Notes: generated from the sequence alone by a model not told the origin. Positions 6,423 through 16,176 are shown, counted from the first letter of the stretch. The stretch is DNA of 64,000 nt from Bacteroidales bacterium (GCA_012510445.1 JAAZIA010000019.1:1-64000), one strand, 5' to 3'. Numbers and translations: made by a program.

Positions 6423-8682
6423 AGGATTGGAAACACACGTTCTGGGGACTACCCGGTTTCTGGACGATTTGGATAAGCCGCACAACCAGGTTGGCGGGTT
6501 TGTGTTCCCCAGCCCGGTAGCTCACGGGATCATCCGTGAAATAGATTTCACAGAAGCTTTGCAATGTCCCGGAGTACATGCCATTCTCTCTGCCAAAGAC
6601 ATTCCGGGAGTGAACTCCATGGGACCGGCAGCTGAGGACGAACCCGTGCTTGCCACAAGTAAGGTGGAATATGCCGGGCAAGCCGTTTTATTGGTAGCTG
6701 CAGACAACAGAGCCTGTGCCAAAAAAGCCATGGAGAAGGTAAAAATCCGGATAGAAGCACTTCCTCCGGTACTGGACCCGGAGGTGGCTTTTAAAAACCG
6801 AGATTTTCTTTTCAACCCCTTACATATAGAACGAGGCGAGATCAACAGTGGTTTTGACTTGGCTGACCACCTCTTGGAAGGGAAGCTGGAGATTGGCGGA
6901 CAGGAACACTTTTATCTGGAAACGCAAGGTTCCCTGGCCACTCCCCTGCCTGATGGCAGCCTGCATATTGCCTCGGGGACACAAGATCCCACGGCCAACC
7001 AACATGCCGTTGCCAAAGCGCTGAACATAGAAGCCTCTAAAGTAGAGGTGACGGTGCATGTGATTGGAGGAGGGTTTGGAGGCAAAGAGACACAAAGCAC
7101 TTGGTGTGCCGTTTGGAGTGCTTTGCTTGCCACGGCCTGTCAGAGACCTGTGCGTATGGTGCTGGACAGAAGGGAAGACATGGTGTTTACGGGTAAAAGA
7201 CACCCGGCCGTTGCGTATTACAAAGTAGGTTACACCGGCGAAGGAGTGCTTACGGCGTACAGCAGTCGTTTTCTGTTTGACTGCGGCTATTGTTCAGACT
7301 TGTCGTACGCCATACTGGAACGATGTATGTTGCATCTGGACAATGCATACTACCTCCCTGCCATCCAATCGGACATTTACCCCTGCAAAACAAACAAAGC
7401 TTCCAATACGGCCCTCAGAGGGTTTGGAGCACCGCAGGCCATTGCGGTGATTGAGCACATTATGGAAGAGGTGGCAGCTGCCTTGGATCTGGACCCTGCT
7501 TTGGTAAGGCAAAGAAATTTCTACGCACCCGGGAGCCGGAACGTTACGCCTTACGGGCAGGTAGTAAAAGACAACGTGCTGAAGGCCGTTTGGCAGCAGC
7601 TTCTTACTTCTGCCGATTACGAAAAAAGAAAGGCAGCAGCAGCCGATTTTAACAAGAGAAACAAATTTACTAAAAGAGGGTTGGCACTGGTGCCCGTCAA
7701 ATTTGGGATTTCTTATACCACTACCTTCCTCAATCAGGGAGCAGCTCTTGTCAACCTGTACAAAGACGGGTCCCTGACCGTCCACCAGGGAGGAGTAGAA
7801 ATGGGTCAGGGCCTGTACGACAAAATGAAAACGGTGGCCGGCCGGGAATTTGGGTTAAAAAAAGAGGCCATCCGCATCTATCCGGTCAACACCATGATCA
7901 TTCCCAACACCTCGGCTACGGCCGCTTCTACAGGATCTGATTTGAACGGACATGCCATCAAACGGGCCCTTGACCGATTAAAAAAACGACTAAACGGGTT
8001 CATCTCTACCACGTACAACATACCTCTTAGTTCCATCGTTTGGGAAGACTCCCTAATTTACGATAAAAACAAACCGGACATAAAGCACCCCCTGAAAGAC
8101 CTGGTGCAGAAAGCGCATGCTGCCCAAATCAGTTTGAGCGAACAGGCCTTTTATAAAACACCGGGGATTTATTTTGATAAAACTACAGCCACGGGAAAAC
8201 CGTTCTATTACTTTGTGACCGGTATGGCACTCACAGAAGTAGAAGCAAACATGCTTACCGGTGATTACAGACTCTTAAGAACAGACATTCTTCACGATGT
8301 GGGCGATTCTTTGGACTGGGCCATTGACAAGGGCCAGATTGCCGGTGCCTTTGTCCAGGGAATGGGCTGGGTTACGTTGGAAGAATTGATTCACGACAAC
8401 CGGGGAAACCTGCTTACTTCAGGTCCCGATACGTACAAAATACCGGGAATAGCCGATATCCCGGAAGATTTCAGGATTCATCCTTTTCCCGGAAATCCTT
8501 TTAAAGGAGGAATTCTGGGCAGCAGGGCCATTGGGGAACCTCCCCTTATGTATGGTTTATCCGTATGGTTGGCCATTAAAAACGCCCTAAGTGCTTATGC
8601 CGGCCGGGCGGTAATCCTGCATATACCGGCTACAAAAGAAAGAATTGTAATGTATGCCTCTGCTTATGGAAAAATGGTTTAA
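6412..8682 (+). CDS. xdhB: Xanthine dehydrogenase molybdopterin-binding subunit
   Basis: The 756-residue catalytic subunit carries the molybdopterin cofactor. Seen in the sequence: the glycine-rich cofactor loop GGGFGGKE (residues 219-226), the substrate-pocket motif RGFGAPQ (336-342), and the catalytic glutamate in AIGEPPLMYG (about Glu709). The N-terminus starts almost at the 'a/b hammerhead' domain, as in two-subunit bacterial enzymes. It is coupled to xdhA upstream and overlaps the next membrane-protein gene by 17 bases. No xdhC (cofactor sulfuration chaperone) and no molybdenum-cofactor genes are in the window. A related aldehyde or hydroxybenzoyl-CoA-type hydroxylase is less likely but not excluded. 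Confidence 0.87.
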   Translation: MTDKGLETHVLGTTRFLDDLDKPHNQVGGFVFPSPVAHGIIREIDFTEALQCPGVHAILSAKDIPGVNSMGPAAEDEPVLATSKVEYAGQAVLLVAADNRACAKKAMEKVKIRIEALPPVLDPEVAFKNRDFLFNPLHIERGEINSGFDLADHLLEGKLEIGGQEHFYLETQGSLATPLPDGSLHIASGTQDPTANQHAVAKALNIEASKVEVTVHVIGGGFGGKETQSTWCAVWSALLATACQRPVRMVLDRREDMVFTGKRHPAVAYYKVGYTGEGVLTAYSSRFLFDCGYCSDLSYAILERCMLHLDNAYYLPAIQSDIYPCKTNKASNTALRGFGAPQAIAVIEHIMEEVAAALDLDPALVRQRNFYAPGSRNVTPYGQVVKDNVLKAVWQQLLTSADYEKRKAAAADFNKRNKFTKRGLALVPVKFGISYTTTFLNQGAALVNLYKDGSLTVHQGGVEMGQGLYDKMKTVAGREFGLKKEAIRIYPVNTMIIPNTSATAASTGSDLNGHAIKRALDRLKKRLNGFISTTYNIPLSSIVWEDSLIYDKNKPDIKHPLKDLVQKAHAAQISLSEQAFYKTPGIYFDKTTATGKPFYYFVTGMALTEVEANMLTGDYRLLRTDILHDVGDSLDWAIDKGQIAGAFVQGMGWVTLEELIHDNRGNLLTSGPDTYKIPGIADIPEDFRIHPFPGNPFKGGILGSRAIGEPPLMYGLSVWLAIKNALSAYAGRAVILHIPATKERIVMYASAYGKMV

Positions 8683-9289
8683 AAACACAAGAATTATGCT
8701 CCTGTTCGGTACCCTGTGGGGGCTAACGGAGCTTGTCTGTGGTTACATGCTCCATATAATAACCCTGCCTGTTGCCGGTGCTTTACTGATGCCCGTAGGC
8801 ATCCTGTGTATGTACTATACGTATGGGAATACCGGGAAAATACGGCACGCTGTTCTTGTCTCTGTCATAGCAGCAAGCCTTAAACTGACTACTTTATTTT
8901 TTATCCCTGCTGGGGCTATACATCTGGTTATAAATCCGGTAGTAGCTATCCTCCTCCAGGGAGTATGCCTTATGCTTCCCATACGATACATGCACGCAAG
9001 AAAAGAGCAAAGCCGACCGGGATACCTATATATATTAATAGCTGTTTTCTTTTCGGGCATTTTTCTTTACAAACTGGCCTTTGCCCTGTTTCAACAATTT
9101 TTGAACTACCGGAGCGGAACCCCCGTTCTGGCCGGCTTAAACCTGTACCGTGAAAGTGCTTACTTCTTTGGAGAGACCCTGATAAGCACCCTCGTATTGA
9201 GTTTTATGATCTACTTTTCAAAAGTTAAAGAAAAAACAACGCGACCCCACCCACACTCAATAGGGCTCCCACCACCTGCTCCCAAGTAA
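8666..9289 (+). CDS. Unknown polytopic membrane protein of the xdh operon
   Basis: The roughly 207-residue protein has about six hydrophobic helices. Notable segments are LFGTLWGLTELVCGYML, PVAGALLMPVGILCMYY and IPAGAIHLVINPVVAILLQG. The size, the helix count and small-residue turns recall substrate-binding (S) components of ECF vitamin transporters, but no family was identified with confidence. The start lies inside the 3' end of xdhB, so it is almost certainly cotranscribed and may serve purine uptake or the enzyme's membrane contact. Its last 65 bases overlap the 3' end of the converging EamA gene, and the tail (TRPHPHSIGLPPPAPK) looks like read-through of that region. ATG 8654, four codons upstream, is an alternative start. 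Confidence 0.6.
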   Translation: MEKWFKNTRIMLLFGTLWGLTELVCGYMLHIITLPVAGALLMPVGILCMYYTYGNTGKIRHAVLVSVIAASLKLTTLFFIPAGAIHLVINPVVAILLQGVCLMLPIRYMHARKEQSRPGYLYILIAVFFSGIFLYKLAFALFQQFLNYRSGTPVLAGLNLYRESAYFFGETLISTLVLSFMIYFSKVKEKTTRPHPHSIGLPPPAPK

Positions 9290-10148
9290 TCCTGCGCTTT
9301 AAAAAGAAATACTCCGGAAGTAAAATCAAAATGGGAACCGTTGCCATGATGGTAGAAGCAACCGCCGTATTGGCATGCTGAACAGCCATTAAAGACAACG
9401 TAACACCCACGTAGGGACCAAACACAGAACCTGTGACAGCACTTCTAATGGCCTTTTTGTCTTTAAAAGAACGAAAGAAAAGCGGCATATCTCCTTTTAA
9501 CAAAATTATTAATGCAAACAACACCATGCCTGTAATTGTCCTTATTTGTGTGGCTGCCAAAGGAATATAAAAAGCGTTGATCGGCTGGTATACTTTTTCA
9601 TACGCCAGCATCCCTTGCTTACTCAGTACAATACCAACCCCCTGCCCCAGGGCTCCTATCAAAGCAAACAGTACTCCTTTCACCGGAAGCTGCATATGCA
9701 ACCTGTGGGTATTTGTTCCGTTTTGTTTTTTCATGATAGAAATGGAAATCCCCGTAAGGGTCAACAACATACCAGCCAGAGCTATCCACGACATTTTTTC
9801 CCCCAACAGGAAAAACCCGAAGACGGCGGCAAAAGGCGGTGCCAGCGTCATGATCAGCTGAGAGAAACGAGCCTGAATAAGGGTGTAGGAGGCAAAAAGA
9901 AAGTAATCTCCAATAACAAACCCTATAAGGCCCGACAAAGACATCCACCACCAGGTGGCCCTGTCGGCTCCCACAGGTAGGAAATTACCGTTGAAAAAAA
10001 GCAACGTTGTGCCAATCATCAAAAAGGCACAAACTAATCGAATCAGATTCAGGTTGCTAGAACCCAACCTTTTCCCGGCATGTTCAAAAAACAGGGCACT
10101 CAGTGTCCAAAAAACAGCTACTCCAAGGGCAATCGTTTCTCCTCTCAT
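9225..10148 (-). CDS. EamA/DMT-family transporter
   Basis: The 307-residue inner-membrane protein has about ten helices in two repeated halves of five, the hallmark of EamA (RhaT/YdcZ-type) drug/metabolite transporters. Typical segments are GVAVFWTLSALFFEHAGKR at the N-terminus and VASTIMATVPILILLPEYF in the second half. It probably exports small metabolites; the substrate is unknown. ATG 10148 is chosen because the -7 element of its promoter covers 10155-10162; an in-frame ATG at 10157 lies inside that element. Its 3' end overlaps the xdh-operon membrane gene by 65 bases. Confidence 0.82.
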   Translation of the reverse strand: MRGETIALGVAVFWTLSALFFEHAGKRLGSSNLNLIRLVCAFLMIGTTLLFFNGNFLPVGADRATWWWMSLSGLIGFVIGDYFLFASYTLIQARFSQLIMTLAPPFAAVFGFFLLGEKMSWIALAGMLLTLTGISISIMKKQNGTNTHRLHMQLPVKGVLFALIGALGQGVGIVLSKQGMLAYEKVYQPINAFYIPLAATQIRTITGMVLFALIILLKGDMPLFFRSFKDKKAIRSAVTGSVFGPYVGVTLSLMAVQHANTAVASTIMATVPILILLPEYFFLKRRITWEQVVGALLSVGGVALFFL

Positions 10149-10154
10149 AAGGTG

Positions 10155-10162
10155 CAAATGTA
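10155..10162 (-). promoter_or_regulatory. Promoter -7 element of the EamA gene
   Basis: On the minus strand TACATTTG ends 6 bases before the ATG at 10148. It settles the start codon, since the alternative ATG at 10157 falls within the element. Confidence 0.55.
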
Positions 10163-10195
10163 AATAAAAACACCAGCAGATTGGTTTTTTTTTTA

Positions 10196-10203
10196 TATAT
10201 TTG
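10196..10203 (+). promoter_or_regulatory. Promoter -7 element of the SusC/SusD operon
   Basis: TATATTTG lies 65 bases before the susC-like ATG, giving a leader of roughly 60 bases, much longer than for most genes here. A TTG at 10181-10183 is too close to be a normal -33 element. No sigma/anti-sigma or hybrid two-component regulator gene is adjacent. Confidence 0.45.
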
Positions 10204-10268
10204 TTCGTTGCCTTGGCTCTTTTTAGGAAACAACCTTATAACTTACTATTAACCAAAAAACTAAACGT

Positions 10269-13200
10269 ATGAAAAACTATCTATGTAAACGTTTGTTTGC
10301 GGGGGTCATTCTGTTGCTTTTGGCAAGCGGAATTTCCTTTGCAGCATACGGGAATCTGCAGCAGGCGGGGCGTACGGTAACATGCGTTGTCACTGATAAT
10401 GTAGGTCCTGTAGCAGGGGCATATATTGTCATCCGTGGCACCATGAACGGGGGAAGTACTGATGCAGACGGACGTGTTGTCCTGAATAACGTTCCGGACA
10501 ACACTACTCTAGTAGTTACATTTCTTGGCTATCTTACACAAGAGGTGCCCATCCAGAACAACCAAACTTACGTGGAAATTGTTCTTCAGGAAGACGCACA
10601 GGCTCTGGAAGAAGTAGTGGTCGTTGGTTATGGTGTTCAAAAGAAAAAGCTCATTACCGGTGCTACCGTACAGGTACGTGGTGATGACATCGCCAAACTG
10701 AACACCATCAGCCCATTTACGGCCCTTCAGAGTCAGGCTCCGGGTGTAACTATTGTCCAAAATGACGGACAACCGGGGTCTGGTTTTAAAGTAACCATCC
10801 GTGGACTCGGTACCATTGGGTCTTCCTCACCTCTCTATGTAGTTGATGGTGTGGTGGGTGGAAACTTGGACAACATTAACCCAAACGACATTGAGTCTAT
10901 TGATGTGCTGAAAGATGCTGCCTCGGCTGCTATTTACGGTGCACGTGCGGCCAATGGTGTCATCATGGTTACCACCAAACAAGGAAAATTGGGTAAAACT
11001 ACCGTTACGTATGACGGCTTTTACGGACAGCAATTCCTTGCTAAAATGCCCGACTTACTGACGGCCCGGGAATACATGATTATTCAGGACGAAGTACGGT
11101 TCAACGAAGGAAATCCCGCATACGACTGGGAAGGACTTCTTCCGGCAGACCTGTATAAATCTGTAATGGACGGAAGCTGGAAAGGGACCAACTGGCTTAA
11201 GGAAGCTTATAATGAAGGGGCCCTCACACAAAACCATTCGGTAGGAATTACCGGAGGAAGTGATTTGTCCAGATTTTCTCTTGGATTTTCCTACTCGGGA
11301 CGGGAAGGAACCATTGGAAAACCCGTACACTCGCAGTTTGAGCGTTATACTGCCAGACTCAACTCTGAACATGTGATCCTTAAAGGACGTGATTTTGATA
11401 TCATCAAGTTTGGTGAAACCTTGTATTACAATTACATCACTAACAACGGGATTGCCACAGGAGATATTTATTGGAACTCAGTTCACAACCTGCTGATTGC
11501 CAACCCTCTGCTTCCTGTTTATAACAAAGAAGGAGATTGGTACAACTATTTTGACAAGCAGGATGACGGCTGGAAATTTGACGGAAATACAGGAAACCCC
11601 ATTGGGGCTTTCTCAAACAGCAGCCAGGGATTGAACCAAAGTAAAAGTTACGCATTACGTGCTACTGCTTATCTGGAAATTCAACCTGTTAAACACTTGG
11701 TATTCCGCTCTCAGTTTGGATACAACATGAGTTCAGGCACGTACCGTTCCTACTCAGCCATGGCAGACTGGTCTAATAACTCCAGATCTTCCATTGATAA
11801 TGTGAGCCAAAGTGCAAGTGCCGGTCATGACTGGAAGATTGACAACACGCTGTCGTATTCTTTTAACCTGAACGAGAATGCCTTTGATATTCTCATTGGT
11901 CAATCTGCAGAAAAATGGGGCATGGGAGAGGGCGTTAGCTCATCCGGTGCCAACTCCATTTTCCCGGGCTACATTTCACCTACTACCGATATAAGAAGTG
12001 TGATGAATTATGCCTGGGTAGACAATACCAAACCAACAGAACTCTCACAACGCGGTGCAGGAGGTTCTGTTTGGGGAAGCGGTGCCCTGGCCTCTTTCTT
12101 TGGACGTATCAACTACAACTACAAAGAAAAATATATGGCCACCGTGATTTTCCGTGCAGACGGATCATCCAACTTTGCCAAAGGTAAAAGATGGGGCTAC
12201 TTCCCCTCTGCTTCTTTGGGATGGAACGTTTCTAACGAAGACTTTATGGCCGGTATTTCCAACGTCATAGATTTTCTGAAAATCCGTGCCAGCTGGGGTC
12301 AAAACGGAAACTGCAGTATTTCCAACTTCCAATACTTGTCAACCATTGCTTTTGACGTAAGAAACGGATACTATTTTGCGCCGGATAAAAAGGTTCAAAC
12401 CGTTGGAGGGTATGCAGATATTCTGGCTAACCCCAACGTTACCTGGGAAACCTCAGAGCAGTTGAACGTAGGTTTGGATGCACGGTTTGCCCGCGGTCGC
12501 TTGGGACTGGCCGCTGACTGGTACAGAAAAATGACACGTGACTGGTTGCTTACAGCCCCCATCCCGGCCGTGTACGGTCTGAATGCACCGGCTGTAAACG
12601 GTGGTGACGTATTGAATACCGGAGTTGAACTGGCCCTTACATGGGATGATTTTGTAGGAGACCTGCGTTACGGCATTTCGCTGAACGGTTCTTATAATAA
12701 GAACGAAGTTACACGGATTGCCAATACAGAAGGTATCATTCACGGAGCCTCTAACGTACTTAGCGAAAGTACCGGTGAAATGTACCGGGCACAAGTAGGA
12801 TATCCTTTGGGTTATTTCTACGGCTATAAAACGGCCGGTGTTTTCCAAAACTGGGAACAGGTCAACAATACGGCTGCTAAATACGACGGAGCAAAACCGG
12901 GAGATTTGATTTTTGTAGATACAAACGGTGACGGCAAAATATCAGAAGCAGACAGAACCATGATTGGTAGCGGACACCCCGATTTCCTGATTGGTTTCAA
13001 CTTGTATTTTGCATGGAAAGGTTTGGATTTCAGTGTGACAGGAGCAGGAGCTTTTGGTCAGCAAATAGCCAAATCATACCGTTCCTTTGCAGACTCTCCC
13101 CTCAACAACTATACGACCGACATTTTCGGCCGCTGGACAGGTGAAGGCACATCCAACAAGCTTCCACGACTAACCACAGGAAGTAACATCAACTGGCAGA

Positions 13201-13469
13201 ACATTTCTGATATTTATATAGAAGATGGAGATTACGTGAAGATTCAGAACATCCAGCTGGGTTACGACTTCAAACACGCGTTCCCAAGATTGCCTTTGGG
13301 ACAAGTTCGCTTGTATGTATCTGCACAAAACCTGCATACGTTTACCAATTATTCCGGTCTTGATCCCGAGATTGGATTTGGTATGGGACTGGGCTGGGTA
13401 CAAGGTATTGACCTTGGCTACTATCCGGCACCCAGAACTTATATGGTAGGTTTAAATCTTAAATTTTAA
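10269..13469 (+). CDS. SusC-like TonB-dependent outer-membrane transporter
   Basis: The 1066-residue protein has a signal peptide (about residues 1-26), a carboxypeptidase-D-like regulatory domain (about 33-110), a TonB-box-like stretch LEEVVVVGYG near residue 115, a plug domain with the SusC signature DVLKDAASAAIYGARAANGV, and a 22-strand barrel ending in an aromatic residue (LNLKF). With the adjacent SusD it should form a lidded importer for a glycan or peptide, energised by TonB. There is no N-terminal anti-sigma-interacting extension. No glycoside hydrolase or peptidase belongs to the operon, so the ligand cannot be inferred. Confidence 0.93.
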   Translation: MKNYLCKRLFAGVILLLLASGISFAAYGNLQQAGRTVTCVVTDNVGPVAGAYIVIRGTMNGGSTDADGRVVLNNVPDNTTLVVTFLGYLTQEVPIQNNQTYVEIVLQEDAQALEEVVVVGYGVQKKKLITGATVQVRGDDIAKLNTISPFTALQSQAPGVTIVQNDGQPGSGFKVTIRGLGTIGSSSPLYVVDGVVGGNLDNINPNDIESIDVLKDAASAAIYGARAANGVIMVTTKQGKLGKTTVTYDGFYGQQFLAKMPDLLTAREYMIIQDEVRFNEGNPAYDWEGLLPADLYKSVMDGSWKGTNWLKEAYNEGALTQNHSVGITGGSDLSRFSLGFSYSGREGTIGKPVHSQFERYTARLNSEHVILKGRDFDIIKFGETLYYNYITNNGIATGDIYWNSVHNLLIANPLLPVYNKEGDWYNYFDKQDDGWKFDGNTGNPIGAFSNSSQGLNQSKSYALRATAYLEIQPVKHLVFRSQFGYNMSSGTYRSYSAMADWSNNSRSSIDNVSQSASAGHDWKIDNTLSYSFNLNENAFDILIGQSAEKWGMGEGVSSSGANSIFPGYISPTTDIRSVMNYAWVDNTKPTELSQRGAGGSVWGSGALASFFGRINYNYKEKYMATVIFRADGSSNFAKGKRWGYFPSASLGWNVSNEDFMAGISNVIDFLKIRASWGQNGNCSISNFQYLSTIAFDVRNGYYFAPDKKVQTVGGYADILANPNVTWETSEQLNVGLDARFARGRLGLAADWYRKMTRDWLLTAPIPAVYGLNAPAVNGGDVLNTGVELALTWDDFVGDLRYGISLNGSYNKNEVTRIANTEGIIHGASNVLSESTGEMYRAQVGYPLGYFYGYKTAGVFQNWEQVNNTAAKYDGAKPGDLIFVDTNGDGKISEADRTMIGSGHPDFLIGFNLYFAWKGLDFSVTGAGAFGQQIAKSYRSFADSPLNNYTTDIFGRWTGEGTSNKLPRLTTGSNINWQNISDIYIEDGDYVKIQNIQLGYDFKHAFPRLPLGQVRLYVSAQNLHTFTNYSGLDPEIGFGMGLGWVQGIDLGYYPAPRTYMVGLNLKF

Positions 13470-13481
13470 TTGATTAACCGT

Positions 13482-15254
13482 ATGAAAAAGATATTATTCT
13501 TAGTAATTGCTGCCCTGCTGTTTTCAAGCTGTGACGCTTTTCTTGATACGGAAAGCTACACAAAGAAGAATACAGGAAACTATCCGAAAACGGAAGACGA
13601 TGCCATCCAGATGGTTACCGGGGTATATGCCACATTGAATCAGGCAATGGCAAACTGCGGTAATACCTACTTATTTGCCGCTCAGCTTTTGTCAGACGAC
13701 ATGTTCTCCGGAGGTGGTGAAAACGATAAGGACTGGACCAGTCTGGAGCATTTGATGTATGTTAACCTTGACCGTTTCCAAACCTTTTGGAAGGCCAGGT
13801 ACGCAGGTATCAGCCGTGCCAATATGGCCATTGCCAACCTGGATAAGGTGGAAGATGAAAAACTCCACAACCAGTTGATGGGAGAAACGTTGTTCCTTCG
13901 TGCCCTGTTCTATTTTGAACTGGTACAGCTTTTTGGGGATGTACCCCTGATTACACAAGTTCCCCAAAGCGTAACAGAAGTATCTGAGTATCCTCCTCAG
14001 GCAACGCAAGAAGAGATTTTTGCATTTATAGCTGCCGACCTTAAGAAAGCGGCTGATATAATGCCTTCTGATACATGGAATGCTACTATTTCAGGAGAAG
14101 GCCATGCCACACGTTGGTCTGCTCAGGCTTTACTGGCACGTGTTTTCCTGTTTTATACAGGATTCTATAATAAAGCAGAAATGCCCATGATGGATGAAGA
14201 ATTTAACATTGTGGGATCCGTTACCAAGCAAGACGTAATTGTTGCTTTGGAGGATTGTATAAACAATAGCGGACACGATCTGGTAAATGATTACCGCAGG
14301 TTGTGGCCCTACTCCAACTCTGTTAGTGCCAAAGACTACGATTATGTTGCCGACCTAGCAGCTTCGGGACAATATTGGGTAAAAGACGGGACCAGTCCGG
14401 AAACCTTGTTTGCCATCAAATGTTCACACTTGGCAAGCTGGGGTACGAACATTGGTTACGCCAACCAGTACTGTTTATTCTTTGGAATCAGAAACCCGGG
14501 AGATGACAATCAGTATTTCAATGTATTCCCCTTTGGTCAGGGCTGGGGAGCCGGTCCGGTAAACCCGCAACTTTGGGAAGAATGGAAGGCACAGGAACCT
14601 TCGGATGCACGTCGCAGAGCTTCTGTTCTGGCAGCTGATGACAGGGATGGTTACATTTACGGGGCAGATGCCCTTATGGAAGAATCGTCCTTCTGGTCAA
14701 AGAAAATCATTGCCACAAGAGCTGCTAAAGATTACAACGCAGACGGTTCCATTAAAAACTTATACAACGTATTCACCACTTCAACCGATTATTACGGAGA
14801 TGGTGAATCTGATGATTTCCAACTGGGGAACTCAACAGATGTGATTTTAATTCGTTTTGCAGATGTGTTGCTTATGCATTCTGAGCTGACAGAAACGGCT
14901 ACCGGTATAAACAGGGTCCGTGCTCGGGCCGGTTTACAGGAAGTAGGCTACAGTTTAGAAGCCTTACAAAGCGAGCGCCGTTTTGAACTGGCTTTTGAAG
15001 GCTTACGCTGGGGCGATATCCGGCGCTGGGGTGATGACTACGCCATCAGTGCTTTGGAAAGCCAATTGGGGCAAACCATCTGGAACCGTGGAGTAAAAAC
15101 ACTCATGAATGACCAGGGAGCAGGCTATGCAGCCAGGTACAGAGATACCCGTGGATTCATGCCCATTCCCTCTTCTGAAGTAGATCTCTCTGACGGAGTG
15201 CTTAAGCAAAATCCCGGCTGGGGTGTAGATGCACTATTTGTAAGCTGGAATTAG
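13482..15254 (+). CDS. SusD/RagB-like substrate-binding lipoprotein
   Basis: The 590-residue surface lipoprotein starts with MKKILFLVIAALLFSSC (lipidated Cys about residue 17). The N-terminal SusD-like part has TPR-type helices (ETLFLRALFYFELVQLFGDVP), and the RagB/SusD C-terminal part has the usual ending in which ERRFELAFEGLRWGDIRRWG and PIPSSEVDLS occur. It caps the SusC barrel and captures ligand. It starts 12 bases after the susC-like stop; ATG 13482 begins the signal peptide. The RagB type is known for peptides as well as glycans, so either cargo is possible. Confidence 0.93.
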   Translation: MKKILFLVIAALLFSSCDAFLDTESYTKKNTGNYPKTEDDAIQMVTGVYATLNQAMANCGNTYLFAAQLLSDDMFSGGGENDKDWTSLEHLMYVNLDRFQTFWKARYAGISRANMAIANLDKVEDEKLHNQLMGETLFLRALFYFELVQLFGDVPLITQVPQSVTEVSEYPPQATQEEIFAFIAADLKKAADIMPSDTWNATISGEGHATRWSAQALLARVFLFYTGFYNKAEMPMMDEEFNIVGSVTKQDVIVALEDCINNSGHDLVNDYRRLWPYSNSVSAKDYDYVADLAASGQYWVKDGTSPETLFAIKCSHLASWGTNIGYANQYCLFFGIRNPGDDNQYFNVFPFGQGWGAGPVNPQLWEEWKAQEPSDARRRASVLAADDRDGYIYGADALMEESSFWSKKIIATRAAKDYNADGSIKNLYNVFTTSTDYYGDGESDDFQLGNSTDVILIRFADVLLMHSELTETATGINRVRARAGLQEVGYSLEALQSERRFELAFEGLRWGDIRRWGDDYAISALESQLGQTIWNRGVKTLMNDQGAGYAARYRDTRGFMPIPSSEVDLSDGVLKQNPGWGVDALFVSWN

Positions 15255-15281
15255 ATTTTTGAAAACGTTAAAATGTATAAT

Positions 15282-16112
15282 ATGAAAAAAAGTAACCTTT
15301 TTGCAATTTTGACCGTTTTTATACTTTTTTCTGCCTGTGAGCCTGCAGAGCAAAGACAGGAATTAAAAGGTGGTATCACAGAGAGCCAGCTAAACATTTC
15401 AGCGGTTCCTCAGATTAGAGACGGAAAAAATTCCAATTATATTGATGTAAACAGCGATGGCAACGCCTGCCTCTCTTCGTGGGATTACGGTGTTGGCCTG
15501 TTTGTGGGTACAAAAGGTACCGTTAAGGTTATGAGCCGAGGTGACAATGACATAGTGTTCATTGGATTGAATCCGGACGGGACCACCCTATCAAAAACTT
15601 TGACCGTTCAGGTGGAAGAACTTTACGATGTGGAACCTGAATGGGCCCTCTTCTGTGGTGAAGATGGTGTAAAAACCTGGACTTGGGACGAAGACGGATC
15701 TCCTAACGGGCCATGGGGCAACGGCGGTTACCTGGGTAACGATTTCCCGGGCTGGTGGGGTCCCGGTATGGCAGGTCTTGACGGACAGGCTGCCGGTGAA
15801 GGCGAAGGTGCCTATATGACCTTTACCATCGCAGGAGCTAAGCTCATTAAACATTATACCACAGGAGGCACAACTGAGGGCTCATTTACCTTTGATATGT
15901 CTAAAATTACTCTGGATGACGGAGGAAATGTTTGGGCAAAAGGCAAATTGAACACCAAGAACGTAACCCCTCTGATAGGGGCTTACTGGGGTGACCCTGT
16001 ATACAGTTATGATATCTTGAAACTTACAGAAGACAAAATGGTATTAGCCGTCGCGCTTCCGGGAACCGGTTCGTGGGGTGAAGCCATTTTCTGGATGTTT
16101 AGGAAACAATAA
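15282..16112 (+). CDS. Surface lipoprotein of the SusC/SusD operon, unknown family
   Basis: The 276-residue product begins with MKKSNLFAILTVFILFSAC (lipidated Cys). The mature part starts with an Ig-like beta stretch (ISAVPQIRDGKN to about residue 110) and continues with a Gly/Trp-rich domain (PNGPWGNGGYLGNDFPGWWG, then a beta-sandwich-like C-terminus ending FWMFRKQ). The position of third gene in a Sus-type operon and the many surface-type aromatic residues suggest a SusE/F-like ligand-binding protein, but no named family was recognised. It starts 27 bases after the SusD stop and is followed by a strong terminator. Confidence 0.72.
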   Translation: MKKSNLFAILTVFILFSACEPAEQRQELKGGITESQLNISAVPQIRDGKNSNYIDVNSDGNACLSSWDYGVGLFVGTKGTVKVMSRGDNDIVFIGLNPDGTTLSKTLTVQVEELYDVEPEWALFCGEDGVKTWTWDEDGSPNGPWGNGGYLGNDFPGWWGPGMAGLDGQAAGEGEGAYMTFTIAGAKLIKHYTTGGTTEGSFTFDMSKITLDDGGNVWAKGKLNTKNVTPLIGAYWGDPVYSYDILKLTEDKMVLAVALPGTGSWGEAIFWMFRKQ

Positions 16113-16130
16113 CCTGGTAAACCTAGTGGA

Positions 16131-16158
16131 AAAAGAGTGGTTTTTTAGCCACTCTTTT
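16131..16158 (+). terminator. Rho-independent terminator of the SusC/SusD operon
   Basis: AAAAGAGTGG (16131-16140), an 8-base loop, and its exact complement CCACTCTTTT (16149-16158), continuing into Ts. The next operon's -7 element begins 5 bases later. Confidence 0.85.
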
Positions 16159-16162
16159 TTGT

Positions 16163-16170
16163 TATATTTG
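16163..16170 (+). promoter_or_regulatory. Promoter -7 element of the duplicated heme-propeller operon
   Basis: TATATTTG ends 6 bases before the ATG at 16177. It follows the SusC/SusD terminator directly, so the downstream five genes are a separate transcription unit. Confidence 0.6.
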
Positions 16171-16176
16171 CAGGGT

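Noticed and set aside
10181-10203. TTG (10181-10183) as the -33 element of the SusC promoter
   Set aside because: Only 12 bases separate it from the -7 element, too short for the 19-21 expected.
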